Shown one piece after another: positions 9,749-18,284 of a stretch of DNA of 64,000 nt. The translations under genes and the position numbers were made by a program. The DNA comes from SZUA-547 sp963669315. GTDB taxonomy: Bacteria > Pseudomonadota > Alphaproteobacteria > Rhodobacterales > Rhodobacteraceae. The notes under the pieces are model-generated. The model was not told where the DNA came from, searched no databases, and saw only the letters and a list, made by a program, of their open reading frames with translations. The DNA lies in the NCBI GenBank assembly GCA_963669315.1, contig OY770021.1, positions 620,001-684,000 of the forward strand, in the 5' to 3' direction. Position 1 is the stretch's first letter. Every line of letters starts with the position of its first letter.

Positions 9749-9794
9749 CCGCGCCTCAACATGCGGCGCCGACTTCTTCGGCCGACGCTCTTCT

Positions 9795-10760
9795 CTATCC
9801 GTCTAGAGTAACGCCGATCCGCTTGATTTCCCAGTGCAAATCAACGCCGGATTGCGCTTTCACGCGGGCGCGCACCTCCTCGCCCAACGCCTCCAGATCA
9901 GCCGCCGAGGCGTCACCGGCGTTAACGAGGAAGTTGCAATGCTTTACGGAGACTTGGGCACCCCCGATCTTAAGTCCGCGACAGCCCGCCTCATCGATCA
10001 GCTTCCAGGCTTTCAGGTCGTGAACATCGTCTTCGCGCCCGGTTGAGGAGTAGCCCGCCGGGTTGCGAAAGGTTGAACCGCCGGTCTTTTCCCGGATCGG
10101 CTGGGCGGCCTCGCGCTTCGTAACCAACTCATCCATGCGGGCTTTGATGGCCTCGGGCGAATCCGGTTCACCGCGGAACAACGCCTCGACGAATATCAGG
10201 TCGTCCGGCGCGTCGATATGGCGATAGGAGAACGCAATTTCGGACGTCTGCAACTCGATTTTCGCGCCACGCCGATCGACCGCTCTGACGCTTTCGAGCA
10301 CATCGGCGACATAGGCGCCGTAGCAACCGGCGTTCATCCGTATCGCGCCGCCGATGGCGCCGGGCACGCCCCGCAGGAATTCGAGGCCGGCGATCCCCGC
10401 CTCGGCCGCCTTCCGCGCCACCTGAGCGTCCAGCGCGGCCGCGCCGACGCGCATGCGGGCGCCTTCAAGCGGCTCCATCGCGTTGAAGCCCCGCCCTAGT
10501 CGGACCGACACGCCCGGCAGGCCGCCATCACGGATCAAAATATTGGAGCCGACGCCCAGCGGCGTCACCGGTACTTCGTGAGGCGTTTCGGCGAGGAAAG
10601 CGGCGAGATCGTCCTGGTCAGCAGGCTGAAACAGAACCTCCGCCGGGCCGCCGACGCGAAACCATGTCAGCTCCGACAGGGCGCGCATCGGGGTCAGACG
10701 GCCTCGGACATCCGGCAAGCGTTTCAGCAACGCCTCTCCGTCCAGGGTCGCCTCGGTCAC
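9795..10760 (-). CDS. murB: UDP-N-acetylenolpyruvoylglucosamine reductase MurB
   Basis: FAD/NADPH reductase that completes UDP-MurNAc synthesis. The 321-residue type I-like protein has TWFRVGGPAEVLF and GVGSNILIRDGGLPGV for FAD binding. It also has the conserved GVPGAIGGAIRMNAGCYG segment and the KTGGSTFRNPAG active-site segment with its catalytic serine. The start is GTG at 10760, whose GTGA overlaps the stop of the preceding glutathione transferase gene, with GGAG 8 nt upstream. Translation of murB is therefore coupled to a gene that is not a cell-wall enzyme. Confidence 0.95.
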   Translation of the reverse strand: MTEATLDGEALLKRLPDVRGRLTPMRALSELTWFRVGGPAEVLFQPADQDDLAAFLAETPHEVPVTPLGVGSNILIRDGGLPGVSVRLGRGFNAMEPLEGARMRVGAAALDAQVARKAAEAGIAGLEFLRGVPGAIGGAIRMNAGCYGAYVADVLESVRAVDRRGAKIELQTSEIAFSYRHIDAPDDLIFVEALFRGEPDSPEAIKARMDELVTKREAAQPIREKTGGSTFRNPAGYSSTGREDDVHDLKAWKLIDEAGCRGLKIGGAQVSVKHCNFLVNAGDASAADLEALGEEVRARVKAQSGVDLHWEIKRIGVTLDG

Positions 10761-11422
10761 GCGTACTTCTCCGCGTTCGCATCCCACTCTTCCTTGCAGG
10801 CACCGACGGGAAATCCGACATGCTTCGCGAATGCGGGTCGAGCCTGCATGTTCTCCACAAATCGGGCGACATTGGGCGCCTCAGGCGCGCCATAGGGCAG
10901 AAGCAGAGCGCGGCGCGCGAAGATCGCCGGTCCAATGTCGCCGAATGTCAGGCTGTCACCGACCAGAAACTCGCGGCCCTCCAGCGCACGATCAAGGATG
11001 GACATCGCGGCGGCCGTTCCGTCGACGGCGCCTTCAAGGCCGGAAAAATCCACCTCCGCCTTTGGCGTCGCGATCATCCGGTAGAAAATCGGAAAGATCT
11101 TCGGGAACAGGGACGCTGAGGCCCATGTCGCCCACCGATCAGCCGTCGCAGCGGCCTCAGGATCATCAGGGTAGAGCCCGCCCATCCCGTATTTCCGCGC
11201 CACGTATCGCAATATGGCGTCGGATTCGCTCAGCGTCAGATCGCCGTCCTGATAGGTCGGCACATAGCTGTTTGGGTTTATCGCCAGATAGTCCGGCGTC
11301 TTTGTCCCGCCAAAGGGGCCGCCAACCCGAACCGAGTCGAACTCGACGCCCATCTCGCCCAGCGCCCAGGTGACCTTCTGCACGTTGGCGGAGTTTTTCC
11401 GCCCCCACACTGTAATCGTCAT
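10757..11422 (-). CDS. Glutathione S-transferase family protein inside the dcw cluster
   Basis: Cytosolic glutathione-transferase fold protein of 221 residues. The N-terminal thioredoxin-like domain contains RKNSANVQKV, the cis-proline region NSYVPTYQD and the glutathione-contacting LSESDAILRYVA. The all-alpha C-terminal domain contains FLVGDSLTFGDI with the N-capping-type GDxxTxADI pattern. The ATG at 11422 makes an ATGA overlap with the murC stop, and the stop makes a GTGA overlap with murB. It is thus translated as part of the murC-murB message. The substrate is unknown and no function in wall synthesis can be claimed from sequence. Confidence 0.9.
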   Translation of the reverse strand: MTITVWGRKNSANVQKVTWALGEMGVEFDSVRVGGPFGGTKTPDYLAINPNSYVPTYQDGDLTLSESDAILRYVARKYGMGGLYPDDPEAAATADRWATWASASLFPKIFPIFYRMIATPKAEVDFSGLEGAVDGTAAAMSILDRALEGREFLVGDSLTFGDIGPAIFARRALLLPYGAPEAPNVARFVENMQARPAFAKHVGFPVGACKEEWDANAEKYA

Positions 11423-12834
11423 GCGGCGTTCTCCCTTTGGGTCAACTGATCTGGCAACGCGTTGGCCCAAGTCGTGATCGTGCCCGCGCCGAGGCAAACC
11501 ACAAGGTCTCCCGCCTCGGCGTTGGCGCGCACGAAATCCGGCAGATCGCTTTCTCCCTCAAGCGCGGTCGCGCTGCGGTGGCCATGGGCGCGCAGCCCGC
11601 CGACCAGAGCGTCGCGGCTGACGCCGGGCAGCGGATCTTCGCCCGCCGCGTAGACGTCCGATATCGCGACGATGTCAGCATCGTTGAAGCAGGCGCAGAA
11701 ATCCTCGAAGAGGTCATGCAGGCGGGAATAGCGATGCGGCTGATGCACCGCGATCACCTTGCCTTCGGTTGCGGCGCGAGCGGCCTTTAGCACCGCCGCG
11801 ATTTCAACCGGGTGATGGCCGTAATCGTCGATGACTCCGACGCCATTCCATTCGCCGACGCGGGTGAAGCGGCGCCGGACGCCTTTGAACCCGTCCAGAG
11901 CAGAGACGATCGCATCGTCCCCGATCTTCAGCTCAAGCGCCACGGCGACGGCGGCCAGCGCGTTGGAGACGTTGTGCTCACCTGGCATGGGCAAGCGAAG
12001 GCCGTCCACGCGGCGCTCCTCCTCGCCCTCGTGGTAAATCAGGTCGAAAACCGCGACGCCGGTGTCGTAGCGCAGGTTCTCCGCCCGCACATCGGCCTGA
12101 CGCGAAAAGCCATAGGTGATGACGCGCCGGTCGTCGATCTTGCCGACCAGCGCCTGCACCTCCGGGTGATCGAGACAGCACACGACCGCGCCGTAGAACG
12201 GGATGTTGGAGACGAAGGTCCAGAACGCGTCGCGCACCCCGTCGAAATCGCCGTAATGGTCCAGATGCTCGGGGTCGATATTGGTCACCACGGCGATGGT
12301 GGCGGGCAATTTTACGAAGGTTCCATCGGATTCGTCGGCCTCGACAACCATCCAGTCGCCTTCGCCCAGCCGGGCGTTGGAGCCGTAGGACTGGATGATG
12401 CCGCCATTGATGACCGTGGGGTCGATATTGCCTGCGTCCAGCAACGCCGCGACCATCGACGTCGTGGTGGTCTTTCCATGCGTGCCGGCGACGGCGATGT
12501 TCGAGCGGAGGCGCATCAGCTCGGCCAGCATCTCCGCCCGACGCACCACGGGCAGATTGGCGGCGCGGGCGGCCTCAAGCTCAGGGTTGCCGCGCTTGAT
12601 GGCGGAGGAGATCACCACGACCTTGGCCTCGCCCAGATTCTCGGCCCGTTGCCCGATATGGATCGTCGCGCCGAGGCGGCGCAGGCGTTCGACGATCGGG
12701 CCTTCCTTCAGGTCGGAGCCCTGCACCTGATAGCCGAGATTCAGCAGCACCTCCGCAATGCCGGACATACCGATCCCGCCAATGCCGACGAAATGCATCG
12801 CGCCGATATCCAGCGGAAGGGCGGTGGTCATCAT
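11419..12834 (-). CDS. murC: UDP-N-acetylmuramate--L-alanine ligase MurC
   Basis: Mur ligase adding L-Ala to UDP-MurNAc. The 471-residue protein has HFVGIGGIGMSGIAEVL at the N terminus (UDP-MurNAc domain). The ATP-binding loop is GTHGKTTTTSM near residue 118. It also has NIDPEHLDHYGD and the C-terminal domain segment IDDYGHHPVEIAAVL. Two adjacent ATGs (12834, 12831) follow a GGAG ribosome-binding site. It starts 84 nt downstream of murG, one of the few untranslated gaps in the cluster. Confidence 0.98.
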   Translation of the reverse strand: MMTTALPLDIGAMHFVGIGGIGMSGIAEVLLNLGYQVQGSDLKEGPIVERLRRLGATIHIGQRAENLGEAKVVVISSAIKRGNPELEAARAANLPVVRRAEMLAELMRLRSNIAVAGTHGKTTTTSMVAALLDAGNIDPTVINGGIIQSYGSNARLGEGDWMVVEADESDGTFVKLPATIAVVTNIDPEHLDHYGDFDGVRDAFWTFVSNIPFYGAVVCCLDHPEVQALVGKIDDRRVITYGFSRQADVRAENLRYDTGVAVFDLIYHEGEEERRVDGLRLPMPGEHNVSNALAAVAVALELKIGDDAIVSALDGFKGVRRRFTRVGEWNGVGVIDDYGHHPVEIAAVLKAARAATEGKVIAVHQPHRYSRLHDLFEDFCACFNDADIVAISDVYAAGEDPLPGVSRDALVGGLRAHGHRSATALEGESDLPDFVRANAEAGDLVVCLGAGTITTWANALPDQLTQRENAA

Positions 12835-12918
12835 AGGGTGCTCTCCTCAACAAGTCGTTCGGGGGCCGTTCGGTGGCCAATCAGAGCCGCTTGGCGCGGT
12901 CGAATTAATCCGGCCTTA

Positions 12919-14016
12919 TTAACGCGTCGCCAGTTGTTCCACCAGATCGGCCAGCTTTTGGGCAGCGTCGGGGCGTCCAAGCTTGCGCGCCTCATCCGCC
13001 ATGCCGCGCAGCCAGTCCGGCGCCGCGAACAGAATCTGAAGCTCTGCGGCCAGTCCCTCCGCCGTCAATCGGTCCTGCGGAATCATGTTCCCGGCCCCGG
13101 CCTGCGCCAATGGAGCTGCGTTCGCTGTCTGATGGTCATCCATAGCCGCTGGATAGGGCGTCAGAATGGCGGGCCGGCCGATCGCCGTCAGTTCAGCCAC
13201 CGTAGAGGCCCCGGCCCGGCAAATCACCAGATGCGCAGCAGCGATGCGGGCGGGCATGTCATCGAAGAACTCTGCGACTTCGGCTGCGATCCCGGCGCCC
13301 TTGTAGGCCGCCTGAACCTGCTCTCGCTCCACCTTGCGGGCCTGCTGCACAATTTCAAGCCGGTCGCGAATGTCTGGCGGCAGGGCGGCGAGCGCGGCGG
13401 GGACGACATCAGCAAAAATGCTCGCGCCCTGAGAGCCGCCAAAAATCAACAAGCGAATCGGGCCGTCTGCGCCCGGCGCCTCGTAGGGCGTCTTCGTCTC
13501 CTCCAGCACCGAGTCGCGCACCGGATTGCCCAAATGGACCAGATCCGCCCCCTTTGGCGCGTTGGTCACCGGCCAAGTCCCGCAGGCGACCTTGTGCACG
13601 CGGGTGGCGAAGGCCTTGTTCACTCGGCCCAGCACACCGTTCTGCTCATGGATCAGACGAGGTTTCCTCAGCAGCCACGCGGCGGCCAATGCGGGCAACG
13701 CCGGATATCCGCCGAATCCCGCGACGCAGTCGGGCCTGTCGCGCAGGAACCACGACTTGGCCTGCAAAATCCCACTCAGAATGCGAAACGGCGCCACCAA
13801 CCTCGCCTTGATCCCGCCGCGTGCGAAAGTGGCGGCGGACAGGGCCTTGCGCTCCACCTCCTCCGGAAAGCCGCCCGCGTATCTTAGGCCGCGCTCGTCT
13901 GTCGAGAGGCTCACCCGCCAGCCGCGACGCAGCATCTCCTGCGCCAGCGCCTGCGCCGGGAACATGTGCCCGCCCGTGCCGCCCGCCGCGATCACCAGAT
14001 GGCGCGCATCGCTCAA
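12919..14016 (-). CDS. murG: UDP-GlcNAc--lipid I N-acetylglucosaminyltransferase MurG
   Basis: GT28 glycosyltransferase making lipid II on the inner face of the inner membrane. The glycine-rich N-terminal loop AAGGTGGHMFPAQAL, a second G-loop GFGGYPALPAL, GGSQGASIF and the C-terminal RAGASTVAELTAIG are present in order. The start is TTG at 14016, inside a TTGA overlap with the ftsW stop and with GAGG 6 nt upstream. The frame stays open well upstream but those residues are not MurG-like. This gives 365 residues, the usual size. Confidence 0.95.
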   Translation of the reverse strand: MSDARHLVIAAGGTGGHMFPAQALAQEMLRRGWRVSLSTDERGLRYAGGFPEEVERKALSAATFARGGIKARLVAPFRILSGILQAKSWFLRDRPDCVAGFGGYPALPALAAAWLLRKPRLIHEQNGVLGRVNKAFATRVHKVACGTWPVTNAPKGADLVHLGNPVRDSVLEETKTPYEAPGADGPIRLLIFGGSQGASIFADVVPAALAALPPDIRDRLEIVQQARKVEREQVQAAYKGAGIAAEVAEFFDDMPARIAAAHLVICRAGASTVAELTAIGRPAILTPYPAAMDDHQTANAAPLAQAGAGNMIPQDRLTAEGLAAELQILFAAPDWLRGMADEARKLGRPDAAQKLADLVEQLATR

Positions 14017-15182
14017 ACTCGGCCTCGTTCGTGCGCGCCCAGATAATCCGACATATCGTCCTGAGGCCGTCGCCGCGTCAGCGCCAGCAGCATGCCCATG
14101 CCAATCCCCGCCGCGACCAGCGATGACCCGCCGTAGGAGATGAAGGGCAGCGTCATGCCCTTGGCTGGCAGCAGCCGGATAGTGACGCCGATATTCACGA
14201 ACGCCTGTAACGCGAATAGCGCCGCCAGCCCGGTCCCCGCGAACCGCGCAAAGGGGTCGCGCTCTCGCATCAACCGCAGGAACGCGCGCAGCGTGATGAA
14301 CAAGAACAGGCCAATGATCAGCAAGCACAGCAACGCGCCGTACTCCTCGGCCGCAACCGCAATGACGAAATCGGTATGGGCGTCCGGCAGCGAGTGCTTC
14401 ACCACGCCCTCGCCCGGCCCGACACCGAACAGGCCGCCATTCAGGATCGCATTGGTCGCGAATCCGAGTTGAGTGGTCGGATCCAGATCAGGCGAAAGAT
14501 AGGCGTCGATGCGCCGGGCGAAGTGCTCGGACCCCGCATAGGCGACCAGCCCGGCCGTCGCCACGGCGGCGCCCACGCCCAACAGCCACAGAACATTGGC
14601 GCCGGCGACGAAGAACATCACCGCCCAGACCGCCAGAATCAGCGTCGCCTGCCCGAAATCGGGCTGCATCGCCAAGGCGCCCGCCACGAAGGCGGCTGCG
14701 AGGAAGGACAGGAAGATGCCCGGAGGGCCGTCCTTGTCAAAGCTGGCCGCCATCAGCCACGCGGTGAACACCACGAATCCCGGCTTCAGGAACTCCGATG
14801 GCTGCACGGACAGGAAGCCAAGCGAGTACCATCGCACGGCGCCCTTGCCGAAATCGGTGCCGAGAACCGGCAGGAACAGCACCGCCGTCAGAAGACCAGC
14901 GAAGATCAGCACGCCGGCGCGGCGCACGCCCATCGGGCTGGCCAGCGAGAACAAAAACATCGCCCCGAAGGCGGGAAACGCAAAGACGACCTGCCGGAAC
15001 ACATAGTGGAAATCCGGCAATCCGTTCTTGGCGGCCAGCGGCTGCGACGCCGCGAAGCTGAGCAAAAGGCCGATGGAGAACAGTAGGCCCACCGCACCGA
15101 CGGTCCAGCGATCGACCGACCGCCACCATCGACCGACGATGGAATGGTCGTGCGCGCCCCCGAGAAACGGAATATCGGCCAT
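14013..15182 (-). CDS. ftsW: Septal peptidoglycan polymerase FtsW (SEDS family)
   Basis: Multi-spanning membrane glycosyltransferase that polymerises septal peptidoglycan with FtsI. About ten hydrophobic segments are visible. The family motifs FGKGAVRWYSLGFLSVQPSE, MQPDFGQATLI and FVIAVAAEEYG lead to the C-terminal FISYGGSSLVA. The length of 389 residues fits the family. The ATG at 15182 overlaps the murD stop in TGATG; a GTG directly before it is a possible alternative start. Confidence 0.97.
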   Translation of the reverse strand: MADIPFLGGAHDHSIVGRWWRSVDRWTVGAVGLLFSIGLLLSFAASQPLAAKNGLPDFHYVFRQVVFAFPAFGAMFLFSLASPMGVRRAGVLIFAGLLTAVLFLPVLGTDFGKGAVRWYSLGFLSVQPSEFLKPGFVVFTAWLMAASFDKDGPPGIFLSFLAAAFVAGALAMQPDFGQATLILAVWAVMFFVAGANVLWLLGVGAAVATAGLVAYAGSEHFARRIDAYLSPDLDPTTQLGFATNAILNGGLFGVGPGEGVVKHSLPDAHTDFVIAVAAEEYGALLCLLIIGLFLFITLRAFLRLMRERDPFARFAGTGLAALFALQAFVNIGVTIRLLPAKGMTLPFISYGGSSLVAAGIGMGMLLALTRRRPQDDMSDYLGAHERGRV

Positions 15183-16600
15183 CACGCGGTCTCCTTCTCA
15201 CGCAAAATCTCAGCCACGAGGGCGCGGAACGCGTCGCCGCGCGCCTCGAAGCTGGAAAACTGGTCGAAACTGGCGCAGGCGGGCGCGAGCAAAACTGTCT
15301 CGCCCGGCTTGGCATCCGCCGCGGCGCGTGCGGTCGCGGTGGAAAGATCGCCGCCGATCTGGTGCGGGATATCTCCGAGCGTCGCCGCGAAGCCCGCGGC
15401 CGAGTCGCCGATCAGATAGGCTTTCGCAACCCGATCGAATAGCGGCGCCAGCGGTTCGATCCCGCCCGCCTTGGCCTGACCGCCCGCGATCCAGCGAATG
15501 CGTTCGAACGCGGCCAGCGCCTTTCCGGCTGCGGCGGCGTTGGTGGCCTTGGAGTCGTTAACGAAGACGACGCCGCCCGCCTCACCCAGCTTTTCCAGCC
15601 GGTGCGGCAGACCCGGGAAAGAGCGCATCCCCGCCTCGATCTGACGGGGACCGAGACCAAGCGCCCGGCAGGCCGCCCATGCAGCGCAGGCGTTCTGTCC
15701 GTTATGGGCGCCGGGCAATGCGTGCGCGTCCCTCAGATCGAAGCTGGCGGCCTGCTTGCCTGCGCGCCATTCCACCAGATGGTTTTTCTTCAGATAGACG
15801 GACCAGCCCTCGCCCTTCAGCGCCCGGGCGCCGGAGATGGAGATCACCCGCTCGGCCAAAGCGGCGGCGCGATCGCGCAGATACAGCCCCTCCGGCTCAT
15901 CGACGCCGATCACCGCAACCTCCGGCGCGCCCGCCTCAAACAGGCGTCGCTTGGCGGCGAAATAGCCCCCCCTTCCGCCATGGCGGTCCAGATGATCGTC
16001 CGTGAGATTCAGGAAAAGCGCGACATCCGGGGCCATCCGGCGGGCCAACTCGGTCTGGTAGGAGCTGAGCTCCAACACAATGGTCTCGTCGCAACGCGGC
16101 GGGTCAAGGTCCAGCACGCCGCGTCCAATATTGCCGCCCAGCTGCGCGCCCTTCCCAGCTTTGGCCAGGATATGGTGGATCAGGGCGGAGACGGTGGATT
16201 TGCCATTCGAGCCTGTGACGCAGACGATACGGGGATCATTCTCACCATCATCATCTTCGGCAGGCTCCCACGCCGCCATCGCGTCGAAGAACAGGCCGAT
16301 ATCGTTGTCGAGCGGCACCCCCGCCGACATCGCCCGAGCCGCTGCGGGATGAGGTTCTGGATAGAGATGCGGGATCCCGGGGGACATGATCAGCGCCGCC
16401 ATATCCTCATAGGGGCGTTCGCGATTAAGATCCTCGACCGCGAAGCCCTCCGCCTCGGCCGCCTGCCGCCCCGCATCGCCATCATCCCAGCAGACCGGGA
16501 TCGCCCCGCCCGCCTCCAGCGCGCGCGCGGCGGACAGGCCCGTGCGGCCAAGGCCCAGAACGCCGACGCGGCACCCTTCATATCCGGGGACGGGGATCAC
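15182..16600 (-). CDS. murD: UDP-N-acetylmuramoylalanine--D-glutamate ligase MurD
   Basis: Mur ligase adding D-Glu. The N-terminal domain has VGVLGLGRTGLSAARAL. The ATP loop is VTGSNGKSTVSALI, with NLTDDHLDRHGG after it and NDSKATNAAAAGKAL in the C-terminal half. The start was set at GTG 16600, which forms a GTGA overlap with the stop of the upstream secreted-protein gene. Residues further upstream in the same frame are that gene read out of frame. This gives 472 residues, the normal length. Confidence 0.95.
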   Translation of the reverse strand: MIPVPGYEGCRVGVLGLGRTGLSAARALEAGGAIPVCWDDGDAGRQAAEAEGFAVEDLNRERPYEDMAALIMSPGIPHLYPEPHPAAARAMSAGVPLDNDIGLFFDAMAAWEPAEDDDGENDPRIVCVTGSNGKSTVSALIHHILAKAGKGAQLGGNIGRGVLDLDPPRCDETIVLELSSYQTELARRMAPDVALFLNLTDDHLDRHGGRGGYFAAKRRLFEAGAPEVAVIGVDEPEGLYLRDRAAALAERVISISGARALKGEGWSVYLKKNHLVEWRAGKQAASFDLRDAHALPGAHNGQNACAAWAACRALGLGPRQIEAGMRSFPGLPHRLEKLGEAGGVVFVNDSKATNAAAAGKALAAFERIRWIAGGQAKAGGIEPLAPLFDRVAKAYLIGDSAAGFAATLGDIPHQIGGDLSTATARAAADAKPGETVLLAPACASFDQFSSFEARGDAFRALVAEILREKETA

Positions 16601-17199
16601 GCTTTCTCGCCCAAGATGGTGAGAACGCGCGTCTCGGTTTCGGTGTTGAAGGGAAAGAGATAGGCGTCGCCCTCTACGCAATGCTCAAGCATCAAATTGG
16701 CCAAGCCTCGTTCGTTCAATTTAGATCGAACATCGCCATAAACCAAACGACCGGGCCCACTCTCATCAGTGAAGGGTGGAGTGTACAAGGCAGCAATGAA
16801 TTCGTCGCCATCCTTAGGGTCGATTTGTAAGTTGTGAGCGAAATCGCCTTCGAGCTGAAGATGCTTTAACAGCACCAATTTCGTTTGATCATACGCCTGC
16901 GCAGCTTTCTCTTGGACGCGCTGACCTGTTAGCCAAACTGCATCCCAAGTGTCGCGATCTTCGCCCTTATACGTTCTAAGAATACTAAGTTTAAAGTATT
17001 CGGTCACCTGCCCGAGGTTGAAAACACCGACACAGCAAATCTCTGGTCCTATCTCTCTAGACGCGAGGCGCGCGTGAACAATGACGTCCGCCTTGGCGAT
17101 ATTTTCCAGACTTGGACTCACGCTGATTCTACACGCTTCCGCCGACCCGCTCGCCAACGCAGTAAACATCGCGACTATGCTCAGAACCGCCCGCCTCAT
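16597..17199 (-). CDS. Secreted protein of unknown function between mraY and murD
   Basis: I do not recognise this 200-residue protein. An N-terminal signal peptide is clear (MRRAVLSIVAMFTALASG, likely cleavage after SAEA, leaving an N-terminal Cys). The mature part has further cysteines (ICCVG, EHCVEG) and the pattern ADVIVHARLAS followed by a KLSILRTYKGE strand. This recalls small secreted Cys-rich beta-barrel proteins, but weakly. It overlaps mraY (ATGA) and murD (GTGA) by 4 nt on either side. Its bases are visibly richer in A and T than those of its neighbours, suggesting later acquisition. Confidence 0.8.
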   Translation of the reverse strand: MRRAVLSIVAMFTALASGSAEACRISVSPSLENIAKADVIVHARLASREIGPEICCVGVFNLGQVTEYFKLSILRTYKGEDRDTWDAVWLTGQRVQEKAAQAYDQTKLVLLKHLQLEGDFAHNLQIDPKDGDEFIAALYTPPFTDESGPGRLVYGDVRSKLNERGLANLMLEHCVEGDAYLFPFNTETETRVLTILGEKA

Positions 17200-18284
17200 C
17201 GCAGCTTCAGCGTCGCGAGGCCGATCAACGCCAGAATGACGGCGATGATCCAGAAGCGGATTACGATGGTCGGCTCGGACCAGCCCTTATGCTCGAAATG
17301 GTGGTGGATCGGCGCCATGCGGAAGACGCGTTTGCCGGTCAGCTTATAGCTCGCCACTTGGATCATCACGCTGACCGTCTCCAGCACGAACAAGCCGCCG
17401 ATGACGGCCAGTACGATCTCATGCTTGATGCAGACCGCGATGGCGCCCAGACCGCCGCCCAACGCCAACGATCCGGTGTCGCCCATGAACACCATGGCGG
17501 GCGGCGCATTGTACCAGAGAAACCCCAGCCCGGCGCCGATCAGCGCGGCGCAAAAAATGGTGATCTCACCCGTTCCCGGCACGTAGTGAACCTGAAGGTA
17601 CTCGGTGAAGTCGGCCCGGCCGACGATATAGGCGATGAAACCCAGCGACCCTCCCGCGATCATCACCGGCATGATCGCCAGCCCGTCCAGCCCATCGGTC
17701 AGGTTCACCGAGTTCGCCGACCCGACGATCACCAGCATCGCGAAAAGGTAGAACAGGCCGCCGGCGTAGATTAGCGTGTCCTTGAAGATCGGCAGCGCGA
17801 TCTGCTCGGATAGCGCCTCCGGCTGGAGATACGCCGCCCAGATCCCGGCCAGAAGCGAGATGATGAAGCCGACCGCCAGACGCACGCGCCCCGGCACGCC
17901 CTTCACATTGAACTTGGCGACTTTAAGATAGTCGTCCGCGAATCCAACAGCTCCAAAGCCGAAGGTGACCATCAGCACGATCCAGACAAACCCATTATCG
18001 AGCCGCGCCCAAAGGAGGGTCGAGATCAGCAGACCTAGCAGGATCATGATCCCGCCCATTGTCGGCGTGCCCGCCTTCTCCACGATATGGCGCTCGGGCC
18101 CGTCCTCACGGATCGGCTGGCCCTTTTTCTGCATCCGGCGCAGAGCCTTGATGATCGGCTTGCCAAACACGAAGCCGAAGAGCAGCGCGGTGAAGAATGC
18201 GCCGCCCGAGCGAAAGGTGATGTAGCGGAAGAGGTTGAAGAAGTCGCCGCCTTCGGAGAGCGGCGTCAGCAAGTGATACAGCAT
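17196..18284 (-). CDS. mraY: Phospho-N-acetylmuramoyl-pentapeptide transferase MraY
   Basis: Polytopic inner-membrane enzyme making lipid I from UDP-MurNAc-pentapeptide and undecaprenyl phosphate. The 362-residue protein has about ten membrane segments. It carries the catalytic acidic motifs GFADDYLKV and NLTDGLDGLAI, and the histidine-rich MAPIHHHFEHKGW. The ATG at 18284 shares one base with the murF stop (TAATG). Confidence 0.98.
   Translation of the reverse strand: MLYHLLTPLSEGGDFFNLFRYITFRSGGAFFTALLFGFVFGKPIIKALRRMQKKGQPIREDGPERHIVEKAGTPTMGGIMILLGLLISTLLWARLDNGFVWIVLMVTFGFGAVGFADDYLKVAKFNVKGVPGRVRLAVGFIISLLAGIWAAYLQPEALSEQIALPIFKDTLIYAGGLFYLFAMLVIVGSANSVNLTDGLDGLAIMPVMIAGGSLGFIAYIVGRADFTEYLQVHYVPGTGEITIFCAALIGAGLGFLWYNAPPAMVFMGDTGSLALGGGLGAIAVCIKHEIVLAVIGGLFVLETVSVMIQVASYKLTGKRVFRMAPIHHHFEHKGWSEPTIVIRFWIIAVILALIGLATLKLR

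Noticed and set aside
11812..13887. Plus-strand open frame of 691 codons opposite murC and murG
   Set aside because: It crosses two real genes and their intergenic gap, has no recognisable domain and no ribosome-binding site.
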